From: Neostethus bicornis
Lineage: Eukaryota > Chordata > Actinopteri > Atheriniformes > Phallostethidae
Direction of reading: 5' to 3'
Assembly (NCBI GenBank): GCA_902685375.1
Contig: LR738557.1
Span: 24,637,501-24,701,500 of the forward strand
DNA length: 64,000 nt
Position numbers and translations under genes: made by a program. Each line of letters starts with the position of its first letter. Within the stretch, counting starts at the first letter, position 1. Shown piece by piece: positions 20,740 to 33,012 of this stretch. The notes under the pieces are model-generated. The model did not search any database, was not told the origin of the DNA, and was given only the letters and a program-made list of their open reading frames with translations.

Positions 20740-21880
20740 TTTTTCCCCCAAGGTTTAAACCAATTTTAAAGGATATTTATGCAGATATAAATGTATGTAT
20801 ATACATAGTGCAAAATGTCAATGTTTTAATGTGAATAAAAATTTTGTCATTTCTTCCAGAACATGACCCTCACCCATGCCACAACTGCACTTTACCCAGG
20901 CCAAAGCAGGACTCTTGCTTTTTAAAGCAGGACTCTCACATAAAACATGGTACACATCTCATGAATAACAAGATTTTTGTTCTTTTTCATTTTAAGTGGG
21001 CCAAATCAGTTATATTAAAATTGCTGCTGTAATTTGATTCTTTCAATAAGCCATGTTAACTTGGATGTAAAATCCAAGATTTTCAACAGGTGTGATACTG
21101 GTGTGTGGCCACGGCATACACATCTGATGTTGCTCACAGTGCTCAGAGTGCTCAGGGAGGTTGTGTGTCTCAGACTCATGAAAAATTAGAGGGAACATTG
21201 GTCACCTGTGTTAAAACTTGAGACTTAATGTCTAGTAGGCTGACCGTTAGTGGCATGAAGACGATCACAACACTGCAGTAAATTAAATGTGGTCGTTTTT
21301 CTTATGAAACAATAAAAGAGAAAAGAATAAAAAACTTCATTAAACTAAGTAACAGAATAATTTCACTTTGAGTGTTTGGTAAGTTTTCTAAAAAAACAAA
21401 TGTGATACTTTCTTTAGCATCAAACACTTAGAAAAAATATTCAAATTTTTTCGAAGTTAACAAAAAATGCAAGTGGCAAAGCACAAAGATTGCCAGGGTA
21501 CACGGAACAGTTGCCTGAAAAGAAATACCTGTAGAATCTACTCGTCAGCCATATGTCATCACTACGGCAACGGTTTCAAATATTTTTTCTGTTGACATGA
21601 ACAAGTGAAGTACACAGTTTATAAAAACGGATACCGCTTCAATCACCAGGTGATCCAGAGGTTCCAGAAGGTTATTTTACAGATGGATGCTGAGAAGCAA
21701 ATCCTATTAGTTAAAAAATATTTTAAATCTCCTTGTGGCCAACTTCCAAACCAATTGTTAGGATCTACCCCTGTCCTAGTGATAGAAAATTTGGAGCGAG
21801 AAAAAAAAATCCATATTCACCAGTCTGTGGATGTCTACTTTTTTTTAAATGCATTTAGATCACATTTCATATGAAAAAAA
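20740..21880. other. non-coding flank of hAT segment, unit 1
   Basis: No gene was seen. The sequence recurs in unit 2 (23345-24930). An open frame at 21605-21874 has no recognised relatives and is disrupted in unit 2. Confidence 0.5.
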
Positions 21881-22680
21881 GAAGTAGAAGACTATGTCAA
21901 CCTAATTGTGGAATACCTGCAGTGTTACAGTCCAAGTCAAAACAAATTAATGATGAAACAGCTAAAGACTCAGAGCTACAAACAGTTATGACTCTTAGGC
22001 AGAGTGGTTGGCCTAAAGGATCATGTCCGAAATATTTCCCTTTCAGATCAGAGCTCAGTGTAGCAAATGGAATATTGCTGAGAGACAAAAGGACCGTGAT
22101 TCCTCTGAGAGAGGACATTCTGCAGAGGATATATGAAGGGCACTTAGGAACCAAAAAAAGCAAACGGCCCGGCATAAATAAATACATTGAAAACATAATT
22201 GGCAAATGTGAAACGTGTCAGAATTATCAGAGCAGACAGGCAAACGAACCAATGCTGATTCCGGATCTCCCTACTGCACCCTGGAAGAAAGTTGGAACAG
22301 ATTAGTTTCAGTTCAATGGGAAAGTCTACCTGTTGGTTTGCTCACAAGTGCAACTGCAAACAGTGTAATCGTGCATGTCAAATCTTTTTTTGCAAGACAT
22401 GGGATACCAGAGACTGTAATAAGTGATAATGATCCTTGTTACAGCTGCAAAGAGTGGCAACAGATTTTAAAACAGCATGGGTTTCACTATGTTACATCCA
22501 GTCCTCAGCATGCACAAGCCAATGGAAAAGCTGAAAAGGGAATGCATGTCATCAAACAGCTTCTGAAGAAGACCACAGATAGCAAATCAGAGCCGTATCT
22601 TGCTCTCTTGAGTTACTGTACAGCTCCTCTTGAGAGTGGCTACTCTCCAGCAGAACCAACTGTTGATGAATAGAAAGCTA
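21880..22680 (+). pseudogene. pol: gypsy element 1 integrase, copy C
   Basis: Zinc-finger-side motifs (NIIGKCETCQNYQSRQAN) and the core (FARHGIPETVISDNDPCYSC, HYVTSSPQHAQANGKAEKG) are in two overlapping frames, joined across a stop and a small deletion. It is the longest preserved integrase piece in the window but still broken. Confidence 0.9.
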
Positions 22681-22999
22681 CCTACGACTTTACCTTACCA
22701 CACAGAGAGGAAAATACAAGACCAGGACACATGGAGCAGCAGAGCAACTGTTCTTCAGGAAGTGGGACTGAGGTCATAAGAAGTGAGAACTGAAGGTGGA
22801 AGGTTTGAGAAGAAATCGTCGTGACCTTATGACAACTAGAGAAACTAACCAAGAAACTAGTTGTAAGGTTGAACATGAGAGTACTGCGTCTCTTCCGGAA
22901 GCAGCACCTGAAAGATTTGCTGGACATTAACAGTCAATATGTTGAATTAAAGTATATAATGAAGAATTTAAACAGAGGCCAATCAACACATTCTCAGAT

Positions 23000-23344
23000 A
23001 TGGTTGCTGCAACACTGAGGTGTGAGGAGCTAAGGGAGATTTCACAGCTTGAGGACATTTGTGCTACATTTCAAGCTTCCAGTGCAGATTGTGAAAGAGG
23101 ATTCAGTTTAATGAATCATATCAAAACAGCATCCAGAAATCGTCTTGAAGTGGTATATTTGGACCTGCTGATGAGCATATATTCAAAGCAAGAAGCAGAG
23201 GAAGTCATCAACCTGGACAATGTGTACAATCATTGGAGAAGCGAGAAGGACAGACCATTAAATGTTGTTACTATTAGATCATTTATGGGCAGGGTTTCCA
23301 CTGCATGTAATTCATCGGGACGCATCGCCACGCCTTCAGAATGA
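23000..23344 (+). pseudogene. hAT transposase C-terminal dimerisation segment, copy 2
   Basis: A 114-residue frame contains ASSADCERGFSLMNHIKTAS and RNRLEVVYLDLLMSIY, matching the hAT dimerisation domain. It carries the 12-nt segment that copy 1 lost, so it is closer to the ancestor. No catalytic domain accompanies it. Confidence 0.85.
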
Positions 23345-24929
23345 TGATTTTTTTCCCCCAAGGTTTAAACCAATTTTAAAGGATATTTATGCAGATATAA
23401 AAGTATGTATATACATAGTGCAAAATGTCAATGTTTTAATGTGAATAAAAATTTTGTCATTTCTTCCAGAACATGACCCTCACCCATGCCACAACTGCAC
23501 TTTACCCAGGCCAAAGCAGGACTCTTGCTTTTTAAAGCAGGACTCTCACCTAAAACATAGTACATGCCATGTACATCTTTATTCCATTAAGATATGGGAT
23601 AAACAGTCGCGTGAATGTCTGTTTCAACCACTGTATGAACAGCAGTTGAACATGGGTCAGTCGGTCCTACGTGTGGGCGACTGCTCCCATAGCAAGTTAC
23701 GTGTGTGGCCACGGCGTACACGTCTGATGTTGCTCACAGTGCTCAGGGAGGTTGTGTGTCTCAGACTCATGAAAAATTAGAGGAAACATTGGTCGCCTGT
23801 GTTAAAACTTGAGACTTAATGTCTTGTAGGCTGACCGTTAGTGGCATGAAGACGATCACAACACTTCAGTAAATTAAATGTGGTCGTTTTTCTTATGAAA
23901 CAATAAAAGAGAAAAGAATAAAAAACTTCATTAAACTAAGTAACAGAATAATTTCACTTTGAGTGTTTGGTAAGTTTTCTAAAAAAACAAATGTAATACT
24001 TTCTTTAGCATCAAATGCTTAGACAGAATATTCAAATTATTTCACAGTAAACAAAACATGCAGTGGCAAAGCAAACAGATTGCCAGGCTACCTGTACACG
24101 GAACAGTTGCCTGAATAAGAATACCTGTAGAATCTACTCGTCAGCTTTATGTCATCACTACAGCAACGGTTTCAAATATTTTTTCTGTTGACATGAACAA
24201 GTGAAGTACACAGTTTATAAAAATGGATACCGCTTCAATCATCAGGTGATCCAGAGGTTCCAGAAGGTTATTTTACAGATGGATGCTGAGAAGCAAATCA
24301 TGTAATCCTGCAAATCCTGTACTGTATCAGTATGTCATCAAAACATCTTGACTGTCCATGAACGGATTTGTAGAGCTTTACATTCTAACGGCCTCAGGTT
24401 CTTAAAATTGAACATTTCGGGATTTAAATTGCTCAAAGTTTATGAAATCGTTATTTCAATGTCAACCTCTGAAAATGAATCCAAGAGGATATTTTTACTT
24501 CTGTGTCCATTTAAAACCTTTACTCAGCTGAACAAAGTGTGTGTAACTCCATTTGGGGAAAAGAGATTTGGGGAAAAACTTTTAAGACCACTCCGCTCAA
24601 AATGATTAGTTACAAAACATTAGTTATACTATAGAATATTTTGACACATAGGTACAGTCCATGAAGAAATTAAAGAAAATTCAACATGGCAAAAATGCTC
24701 ATATTTCAAGAGTAATTTTACAGCAGTTTGTAGTGAGGAATTATTAGTGAAAAAAATATTTTAAATCTCCTTGTGGTCAACTTCAAACCAATCATTAGGA
24801 TCTACACCTGTCCTAGTGATAGAAGATTTGGAGCGAGAAAAAAAATCCTTATTCACCAGTCTGTGGATGTCTACTTTTTTTTTTTTTTAATGCATTTAGA
24901 TCACATTTCATATGAAAAAAAAACATTTA

Positions 24930-26380
24930 CTTTTGCATCCAGCCACATTCACTTCCTGAAGTATTCTGGGAACGGAAAACAAAACTTCTGGTCTTCATTC
25001 AAGTTAACACAACTACGACACACAGCCAAAAATTCAAGGTTCAAGTAACCAGGATGCCTCCATGTTGTTTTTTTAAGAGGAAAGGCAATAAGAGGTGCCG
25101 TGTTTGGACAAATGTGACCACATTCATAACAAAAAAATCAAAGTCCATCCTCTTTAAAAAAAAAAAAAATGGTACAAAAATAAACTTAAAAAGAACTTTA
25201 CCAACTTTTAAAGCAGGATAATTTTAACTAATGTTTGGTGAGAGATTGAAAATCTGTGACAACCCACTTTTAGACTGAAATAAACATGCTGTATCTAACT
25301 GTAACATTTCTGACAATCGTCACTCAAGAAAAACAAATTGCAACAAAGGCTGATAAGAACTCTGAAAGTTGGACATTCATTTTTCTTAAAACCCAAAGTC
25401 AACAACAAAACATTTAAAAACCAGACATAAGATTCCTGAAGTTATTATTACATTCAAGATTTTTTTTAATGCAATATCATAAAGACTGAAAATGCTTTCC
25501 AATGGGAAGGTTCTTTGGGTGGAGGGTGGACTTAGTGATCAAAGTCTTCGATCTTTCGATTAAAGTACCACACTTTGTAGGAACAGACACACCATCAGAC
25601 CAAGAGTCTGATGGTGTGACCGGATCCTCAACAAGTCCTCAGAAGAGAGCAATATAATATGCTCTAAAAAACCTTAATCAGCTTAAGCTTCTTATCAAGA
25701 TACTTAAAGTGCTCATTTTCATTGTTCTCAAGAAGAGGTCCATGTTAAACCGACGTCTAGAAAATGCAGAAAACAAGTGAGTTGATGGAAGTGATGGAAA
25801 TGATGGAAGTCTCCTCAGACATTTCATTAGACATGAATTGCAGTTTGGTAAAAACCAGAAAGACAAAAACACCAAAAGATAAACTACACAAATGGTCAAT
25901 TGAGGAGATGCTTTGCTTTAAAAAGGAAAACCTCTGCCTTCCACTGTTGAAGCAGAAATCTGCACCTCTCAATGAGGATTGAGAGTAGGGCAAGAACCAG
26001 CTCCGTACGAAAGTAATCAAGCTCAAAATAAATCTCTAAAGTACCAAAGAGCACCTGAGTGAGAAGAAGGAAAAGAGTAGGAGAAATGATGTTTGAGAAT
26101 ACAGCGAGATGGTCACATCGGTTTCCTACACGTTTCATTACGACATCTTGTCTAAACAAAGTGCCTGAACTCAGATTCAAGAAAAGATTATTTCTTTCCC
26201 ACAATTCTTTTCAAGATGCTCTCAAGAAGAAATCAAAGACCACCTTTCACAAAAAAGATTCTTAACAGAGGAAAAACAAAAACGTGTTTCAATGCGTGAT
26301 GGCGAAAATGAAAGAAAGTCTTGTTTTGTTGAGGTAAACTAAAATATAGAGCTTGAGAGAGAAACTTTAAAAAGTTCAAA
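24930..26380. other. no recognised gene; AT-rich repeats
   Basis: Several frames of 60-100 residues on both strands (for example 25764-25982 plus, 25896-26204 minus) have no recognised motif. Part of the sequence near 25710 resembles 28907, so it belongs to a diverged repeat. Confidence 0.4.
25588..25618. repeat. perfect 13-bp fold-back
   Basis: CACACCATCAGAC, spacer CAAGA, GTCTGATGGTGTG. No known element was recognised around it. Confidence 0.9.
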
Positions 26381-26479
26381 GATTTAGAGATTCCATCATT
26401 TAGAAAAAACGCCTTAGAAAAAGTTACCTTTTAATAACTTAATATGTAGAACATTCAAGTCTTTAAAAGTATTTAAATG

Positions 26480-27150
26480 AAGAAAAGGTGGGCATTCTAA
26501 GGTAAAATGATTCTGATAGTAAGACAATAAGGATCAGGGATCAATAAACAAACAAAATAATTCAGAGTGAATTATTATAACCAAGGGGACAGATCTGGTG
26601 GTTAACCGAAAGTTCTGTTTGATAATGACTGCTCTCGAAAGCATGCTTTTCAGTCTAAAGAACTGATTCTCAGATTGAATCTAGTCGTTTTCCTCCAGCA
26701 TGCGGCTGACCTGCACATTCGGGGGGCAGGACGAAGTTCTAGAGGTGGAATAAGTGGTAAAAATTTGTAGCTTTATTGTTTTGAGAAGCTTTTAAACTTT
26801 TTATTTGCAGAAAGACAAGTAGATTATCACATTCAGGAATCTGGTGTTCTTTAATAACCTCACTCTTACTTCGGTAGCGCTCATCTCCACCTAGAGAAAG
26901 GTATAAACAGTGTGGAGGACTTTGAGACGCGTTAAAATTCAAGGTGCATATTTTCACATCTTTCTTCAGTCCTTTTGAAGCAAACCCCATAAACTGTGGA
27001 TGTATTTGGTCTCTGACACCATTCTATATCAATAAACCAACAAAGATGCTTTCAAATATTAACAACACAGAAAGTTATTGTGGTGTTCCTCATGCTGGTG
27101 ACTGGTGCTGCGACTGGACTCCTCTTTTTGTCTTGCATGAAAGAGTTATA
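26480..27150. repeat. diverged repeat, copy 1
   Basis: Shares ggtaaaatgattctgatagt and, further on, the block from aaggtgcatatttt through cctcatgctggtgactgg with 28290-28640 and 29460-29760. Order and spacing vary. No coding capacity was recognised. Confidence 0.65.
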
Positions 27151-27559
27151 TTCCCCTTTTTGTTGGGAATATAAATGGGTAAATGCAGGAGCTGCTCATC
27201 TTTAAATCTCTTTACGGACGTAATGTCAACACTGAATTCGACTGGAATTCTTTTAACATTGATCAGTTGCTTTCGAGCGCTGCATTACCTCATCCTGAGT
27301 AGTGAGGTTAAGATAAACCACGCTCCTCGGTTCGTGACAAAACAGTGACAAATCAATCTAGTCCAGATCCATGTCAATTTTTTTTTGCTCTGAAGGTAGG
27401 ATGCTACTTCCTGCTCCACAGTGCCTATTGCTAGCTGTCTCTGTGCAAATTTTCAACACCCATCAATATAAAGCTGAAAAAATGTGTTTCTGATTTCGGT
27501 TGGTCGCCGTTTTTCGGAAGATGGAGCATCAGATGATGCAGTTTATTTCCTGATGCTTG

Positions 27560-28160
27560 TTTTGTCAGGGTTGTTTTTGTCAGGTTATTTTTGTCAGGTT
27601 GCTTTTTTTTTTTGTAGCGGCGCGAAGCACCTATAAAGATGCATTACCACCATCTACTAATTCCCAAGAAGCTCATATGCTTATCAACAACCCTGCACAC
27701 CTCTGGAAAGAGTACAAAGCTCCAAAACTCTGCCCCTGACGACCAAACAGAAATGTCTCTCTGAACCCAACACTCCGCAGTCTCCACCATATCCACCCGC
27801 TCATTCCCCCCAATCCCAGAATGACCCGGAACCCACATAAATATGAACTACCCCACCCATCACTCCTGACACCATATTGAAAATATCCTGAAACAAAGCC
27901 TGATGACACCTCGCCCTCCCCAGCTTAATACCTGAACCACCAACAAGGAGTCTGTGCATACAAGCACTTTCCACCATGTTGCATCGCCCACACCACAACA
28001 CACCATACAACTCCCCCATAAAAATACACAGGTGATCAGACTTGCGAACCCCCACCCGTTCCCCGTCCACCACCACACACATTTTTGTCAGGGTTTTGTC
28101 CATGATTTTTGTTTGAACCAAAGAGCATACGTCCTGCAGACGTAAGTTCACTCTTAAATG
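27560..28160 (-). mobile_element. LINE RNase H domain remnant
   Basis: The minus strand reads, in successive frames, FMGELYGVLWCG, VCTDSLLVVQ and WVPGHSGIGGNERVD. These correspond to the E, D and WVPxHxGIxGNExAD motifs of the RNase H domain of I/Jockey/R1-type LINEs. Two frameshifts separate the motifs, so it is dead. Upstream RT was not found. Confidence 0.75.
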
Positions 28161-28284
28161 CAGTATTAAGGTCTGACAAGTGAAATCAAGAGGGAAAAAA
28201 AAACATCCCGTACAATACAGCTTTGGTAGGACAGATTTACTTCAAAGCTATTTGCTTCTAATGAAACTATTGTAACAGAAAACG

Positions 28285-28640
28285 GATCTGATGGGTATTG
28301 TGGAAAAAAGAATAGAACAATGTGAATGACTTTAAGAGATTTGTTTGAACTCAAGGTGTATATTTATGCAGTCCTTTTGAAGCAAACCTCCCGAACTTGT
28401 GATGCATTTGTTCAGCAAAACCAACTAGATTGTCTTTGTTTATTACAAACACACGCAAAGTTATTATGGCGTTCCTCATGCTGCTGACCTGGCTGTGACT
28501 CTTTGTTTTTAAATGAGAATGAAGTCCTTTCTTTATCACTGTGGATGCTGCAGATCATTTTCTTTGGTAAAGTAAAAGTGGACATTTTAAGGTAAAATGA
28601 TTCTGATAGTAAGACCATGAGGGATCATCAATATGTAAAC
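28285..28640. repeat. diverged repeat, copy 2
   Basis: Matches copy 3 closely (gtggaaaaaagaatagaaca then gactttaagagatttgttt) and copy 1 partially. Confidence 0.65.
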
Positions 28641-28649
28641 AAAATAATT

Positions 28650-29455
28650 TAAAGTGAATTATGAACTCTAAACAATTCCCAAAGAAGAAAAAAAAATACT
28701 CATGAAAAGCAATGAAAACTAGTTTTCTGTCTTCTTTGAAAACTGGGCTCTACACAGAGCATCCTTCAAGAACTTACTGTCCCTTTTCAAACTGAGAAGC
28801 ATGCGTTGATCCTCTGAGCAGATGGGCCGACAACATGCACATTTCTATGTAGAAAAACAGTAGCTATCAAACAGACCACATAATGACACTTTAGATGCTC
28901 ATTTTTATTGTTCTCAAGAAGAAATCCAAACTCCTTTCACTTTCCTGCAAATCCTGGTTAAACCAGGCGTTCATGTGAGTAAAACTCGGACAATTTTTAA
29001 AGTAAACCAGAAATAACTTTAATTTCTATAGTATTTTTAATACAACCTAACTGATCGTGTTTCGTGGCTTCAAGTGAATGAATTAAACATGTCAATGCTC
29101 TACCTTCAAATTAAAAGCATGTTTAACATTTTCATTCAGATGAACAAAATTTGTGTCAAATTGTCACCAAAAAAGACCGATTTGACAGTAAATCATTATT
29201 AAAGTAAATCAGTAAATCATGCTTTTTTCACACATGAAGATGTTTCCATGTTGTTTATTTTAAGGCGAAAACTTTCATGTTAAAGAAAACATTATTTATC
29301 CACAAATTAAAATCCTTAAAGTTTTATTTCTGTCAAACATTTTAAATGTGGCAAACATTCAAAATCATGGTTTAAAGTGAAACATCTCCCCAAAAATACA
29401 TGCCCAGTAGAAAACGATTGTTCGTAGACCTTCATCTCACGTCTGTATCTGTTTT
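28650..29455. other. no gene seen
   Basis: AT-rich sequence without supported coding regions. Short pieces resemble the diverged repeats on either side. Confidence 0.4.
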
Positions 29456-29459
29456 CAGA

Positions 29460-29760
29460 TAACAGATCTAAAGGCCATCGTGGAAAAAAGAATAGAACAA
29501 AACAAATGACTTTAAGAGATTTGTTTCAACTGAAGGTGCATATTTCTGCAGTCGTTTTGAATCAAACCTCATGAACGGTGATGCTTTTGGTGTCTTCTTT
29601 GACACAAAAGCAACAAAGACGCATTCACATAACTGTCTCTGTTGACATTATTACAAACACGCAAAGTTATTGTGACGTTCCTCATGCTGCTGACCGGTGC
29701 TGTGACTCGACTAGTCTTTGTTCTTTAAAGTAGAATGAAAGTCCTTTCTTTACCACTGTG
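29460..29760. repeat. diverged repeat, copy 3
   Basis: Third copy of the block seen at 26.9 and 28.3 kb, ending near tgctgaccggtgctgtgact. Confidence 0.65.
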
Positions 29761-29769
29761 GAGGCTGCA

Positions 29770-30535
29770 GATCATTTTATTTGATGACAAGTTCGTTTGT
29801 CACTGTCCTGGTAGGTCAGGGAGATTCAAGTGTAACAATAAAGGTTTTCATTGGTCTTTCTTTTTAACCACAGAGCATTCGGGGTCACCGTTAATGGTCT
29901 CTAGTTAATCGTCTTAGTGTGTGATCATGAGTTTTCCACAGTGACTGCTGCAGTTGTCAGAACTTGGTCCTTTCATGGCTTTCATTTCACAAACTGATGA
30001 TGAAGGCTGTTGTCATCTCTCAACAGACGTGTGCCCATTTAAAAAGCGATGTTACCCGGGGAATCCTTCAAAGTAATTCTCCCCAGATTATGGTTCTAAA
30101 ACAAATGCAGTTTAAACTGGTCATTTTATTAACTTTATAACAAGCTAAATTCTCATTATTCCTAGAACTTTTACTGCCTTATCATTGGACTATCCCTGTG
30201 TTAGTGGTAAACCTTTGCAAGAAAGTGATAATGATCATAAAGAGGAGAGCAATGTCTGCAAAAATGGGAAGCCAAAATTTCAGTGTGCAATTTATACCTA
30301 GCAGCATGCAGATCAAGCCATGTTTATAGCTTCAGGTTTCGATTATTCAGTATCGCAGGCACACTCTGTAAACAATAAAGCTACATAAAAACAAATGGAA
30401 ATTTATCACTAAAACTGTACCTTTAAGTGTTCACAGGATTTACAGATTTTTCTGGAGCATCAGCAGAGCTTCAGTCTACTGCAGCTTCAGATGTTTTACT
30501 CCTCAGTGAAACATTTAAATGCTAAACATCCAAGT
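29770..30535. other. no gene seen
   Basis: No open frame of note and no recognised repeat. Confidence 0.35.
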
Positions 30536-30540
30536 ACTTA

Positions 30541-31020
30541 GGTTCAACAGTCCAGAACAATGGAGAATGTGAAAAGAGGTGAATAAGCATGTGCTTATTC
30601 CATCAGGCGTCTGTGAACCGCTACCTGAGGACACCCGGCTGGCTGCTTTACCAAGAGAAGGTCAGGTATGCCAATGTTTACCTGCGGCACACCACACTCA
30701 TCTCACCAGTCCCCATCCTCCTCTTCGGAGGAGAAATCTGCATTCAATATAGGCCGGTGTGGCTAAAGTAACGGGTGGAGTAAAGTATCAGGTTATCAGA
30801 ATATCAGAAGAGTTTCAGCCAAAATGAAAGGGAAAGTGTACAAAACCATGGTGAGACCGGCCATGCTGATTGGTCTAGAGACAGCAAAATCAGAGTGGCC
30901 AGACTGAGATGGTTTTGGACATGTACACAGAAAATACCAAAATAGCAGGCTCTCAACGTCCCAGAAGAAAAAGACTTGCCAGGAATGTCGGTGGAGATCC
31001 ACTTTGTGTTGGAAGTACTG
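30541..31020 (+). mobile_element. RTE-like LINE fragment, interrupted
   Basis: The left piece (ggttcaacagtccagaacaa then ggagaatgtgaaaagaggtg) and the right piece (gtcagccaaaatgaaa-like, encoding SAKMKGKVYKTMVRPAML then RKKRLARNVGGDPLC) match the late RT region of endonuclease-RT LINEs. They are separated by about 160 bp of unrelated, helicase-like coding sequence. The clade assignment is tentative. Confidence 0.65.
30595..30753 (+). pseudogene. dhx29: DHX29-like DExH helicase fragment inside a LINE
   Basis: The frame encodes FHQASVNRYLRTPGWLLYQE then KVRYANVYLRHTTLISP and PILLFGGEI. This resembles the C-terminal OB-fold region of DHX29, a ribosome-associated helicase of translation initiation (family pattern SVNR.L.T.GWLLYQEK.RYA.VYLR.TTLI.P.P.LLFGG). 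About 53 residues are present, without start or stop. It is flanked on both sides by LINE sequence. It is a gene fragment, not a working exon, as far as can be seen. Confidence 0.75.
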
Positions 31021-31024
31021 GATT

Positions 31025-31435
31025 TAAGCTGAAATCACTGCAAACTTTGTTCACAATAAGTTGCTTCTAATTTATCCCCACAAATCAATACTAATTTTTG
31101 AGATCACTCTTAAACCACTTATGAGAAGGAATCGCTCATTGTTCCCACAGGCTTCATTCCGGACGGTGAGGTGCTCATTTTTAACCATAATGAACAATCG
31201 TTTGTCTTGAAATGCTAACATATGTTCAACTTCCAAAGTTTGAAGAAAGATGGTTAATGACAACCTGCAGAACAGTAATGTGTGTCTCTTTAATAGAAAA
31301 CTTAAAACTTAATAAGCATACATTTTATTTCAACTTTGAATAAATAACCTTTCAAAGCTCTAAGTCCTGCAGTGCGATGAGAGGAACCTGTTACCACGGG
31401 TACTTTTCTGGGTTGTGACCACATCATGCAGAGGG
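31025..31435. other. no gene seen
   Basis: Non-coding sequence before the start of the 31-64 kb array. Confidence 0.35.
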
Positions 31436-31439
31436 TGAC

Positions 31440-31800
31440 AGGGAATTTTCAGGATGCCCTGCATTAGAGCCCTCATCCTCCTCCAGAACAACTCCCCCAG
31501 AGTCCACGTTCCCCTTCACCACACATTTATGAACCAGTCTGTCCAGCCGATTCTTGTCCCTTGCAGTAAAGCTGCCTCCTCAGCAGATGACCGCAAAGAA
31601 GACTGCGCTCACTACGACAGACTGATAAAAATGTACAGCATGTCACTACAAACGACAAAAAAACTTAAGCCTTCTCAGAAAAAAACAGCCTGCTCTCTCC
31701 TTTCTTATACAGGGCCCTAGCTTGCTCTGACCAGTCCAGTTTCTAGTCAAGATGCACACCCAGATATTTATAGGTCTTAACAATCTCGATGCTAGGTAAT
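31440..31800 (-). mobile_element. LINE RT C-terminal fragment
   Basis: The minus strand reads KTYKYLGVHLD, then KLDWSEQARALYKKGESRLF, a conserved late-RT block of a teleost LINE. A stop lies between the two parts. Homologous fragments occur at 48012-48125 and 56200-56575. Confidence 0.75.
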
Positions 31801-31825
31801 TAACTCCTAGGAATGAGTATGTGTG

Positions 31826-31930
31826 ATCAGACTGGCAACCTTTTTGGGGTGTATCCTGCCTCTTGCCTGAAATAAGTCAGGATAGGCACCCTCTGTGACC
31901 CCATTAGGCATAAACGGTTCGAAGATGAAA
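31826..31930 (+). mobile_element. teleost LINE/SINE 3' tail
   Basis: The sequence from ggtgtatcctgcctcttgcc through gataggcaccctctgtgacc is the same tail family as 9396-9521. Confidence 0.6.
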
Positions 31931-31934
31931 TTAA

Positions 31935-32765
31935 GTCATTGCCAACGCTGTTCTATGGAAAGACAAAAAGATCAAATATCGCTCTAAAACAAGCAATAAA
32001 AAGAACATTTTAATTGTTCTTTTTAAAATGTTATTTGAATAAATGTTTTCTTTACTAAAATCAGTGGGATAAGTGGATTTAAACATTCTTGTTTATTATT
32101 TTTGTAAATCTTTAAAATTTCACTAGCGTATAATCCCACCTCTTGGTTCTACATGCCTTCTGATTGGTTGTGTTGTTGGGATCCACCCACCTGCTGCCCA
32201 GGGTTATAAAATCAGGCGTCTGCCTCTTGGTTTCATTCACTCTTTTCTTATGGGGCAGAATGATTGGGCTGACTGCTGGGTCGTATTATCTATTAGTTTA
32301 AGTATTGATACTATTCGTTTATATCACATATTCTTGTGTACACCCTGCACGGGACTTGAATCCAATTTTTCAACTCTGGGCAAGATAATTACCACTGGTC
32401 CACGTGCAATTTATCATGATGTATATCATTTATTTATATCAAAGTATGAGAAACTTTGGAGAAGCTAAAACAAGTTGCACCAGGAAACCTGGTGTATACG
32501 TTCACTATAGGGATGTCTAGTTGCTTGATAGCATGGATTTCTTGATCATTTTTTGCTCCAGGTGATGGAATCTTCAAACTTTTCATTGTTTCAATCATAA
32601 GATTTCATTTGAATTGTTGTTGACTAATCAAACCAAAACTGTTAAGTTGGGTTTTCCTTCTGAAAGAATCTTTAGTGTAAATATTCTCTGATTTAAACTC
32701 AAGCCAAACAAGTTTAAAGCATCCTAAATAGAAGTTAAATTCCTGAAGTAGATTTGGGTTTCCTT
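31935..32765. other. array unit 1, non-coding
   Basis: No coding region was seen. It repeats at about 48290-49127 and 56700-57525 with high similarity. Confidence 0.5.
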
Positions 32766-32777
32766 CAAGTTCCTTCA

Positions 32778-33012
32778 AGATACAGGCCTGGAACAGTCGC
32801 CATTCCAGCGTCTGGTCAGAGAGATTGCTCAAGATTTTAAAACTGATTTGCGCTTCCAGAGTGCAGCTATCGGTGCTCTCCAGGAAGCAAGTGAGGCGTA
32901 CTTGGTTGGCCTGTTTGAAGACACCAACTTGTGTGCAATCCACGCAAAAAGGGTTACCATCATGCCCAAGGACATCCAGCTGGCCCGGCGAATCAGAGGA
33001 GAGCGTGCTTGA
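32778..33012 (+). pseudogene. h3-3: histone H3.3 C-terminal retrocopy fragment, copy 1
   Basis: The fragment begins RYRPGTVA (H3 residues 40-47). It then lacks about 19 residues and shifts frame at a GCC microhomology. From 32803 it encodes FQRLVREIAQDFKTDLRFQS … LARRIRGERA to TGA at 33010-33012: 69 residues matching H3 67-135. SAAIG at positions 86-90 is the H3.3 signature (replicative H3 has SAVM). It is colinear across the positions of the H3.3 gene introns, so it is processed. There is no N-terminal tail, so it cannot make a normal histone. It is flanked by a 5-bp AAGTT repeat (32767-32771 and 33018-33022). Confidence 0.95.

Larger units (their letters stand above)
19279..24930. repeat. 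tandem duplication, about 2.6-kb unit (gypsy integrase plus hAT tail)
   Basis: Unit 1 (about 19279-21880) and unit 2 (about 21884-24930) share integrase, hAT and downstream non-coding sequence in the same order. The junction at about 21880 joins catatgaaaaaaa to gaagactatgtcaac. Unit 2 keeps about 440 bp (24303-24745) that unit 1 lacks. Unit 1 keeps RNase H/integrase linker sequence to its left that unit 2 lacks. Confidence 0.85.

Noticed and set aside
25678..26270. Overlapping 60-100-residue frames on both strands
   Set aside because: No motif, no splice-site support and low-complexity composition; not called as genes.
32605..32943. 112-residue minus-strand frame, conserved at 57363-57701
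   Set aside because: It is the antisense shadow of the H3.3 fragment and is identical only because the units were recently duplicated.
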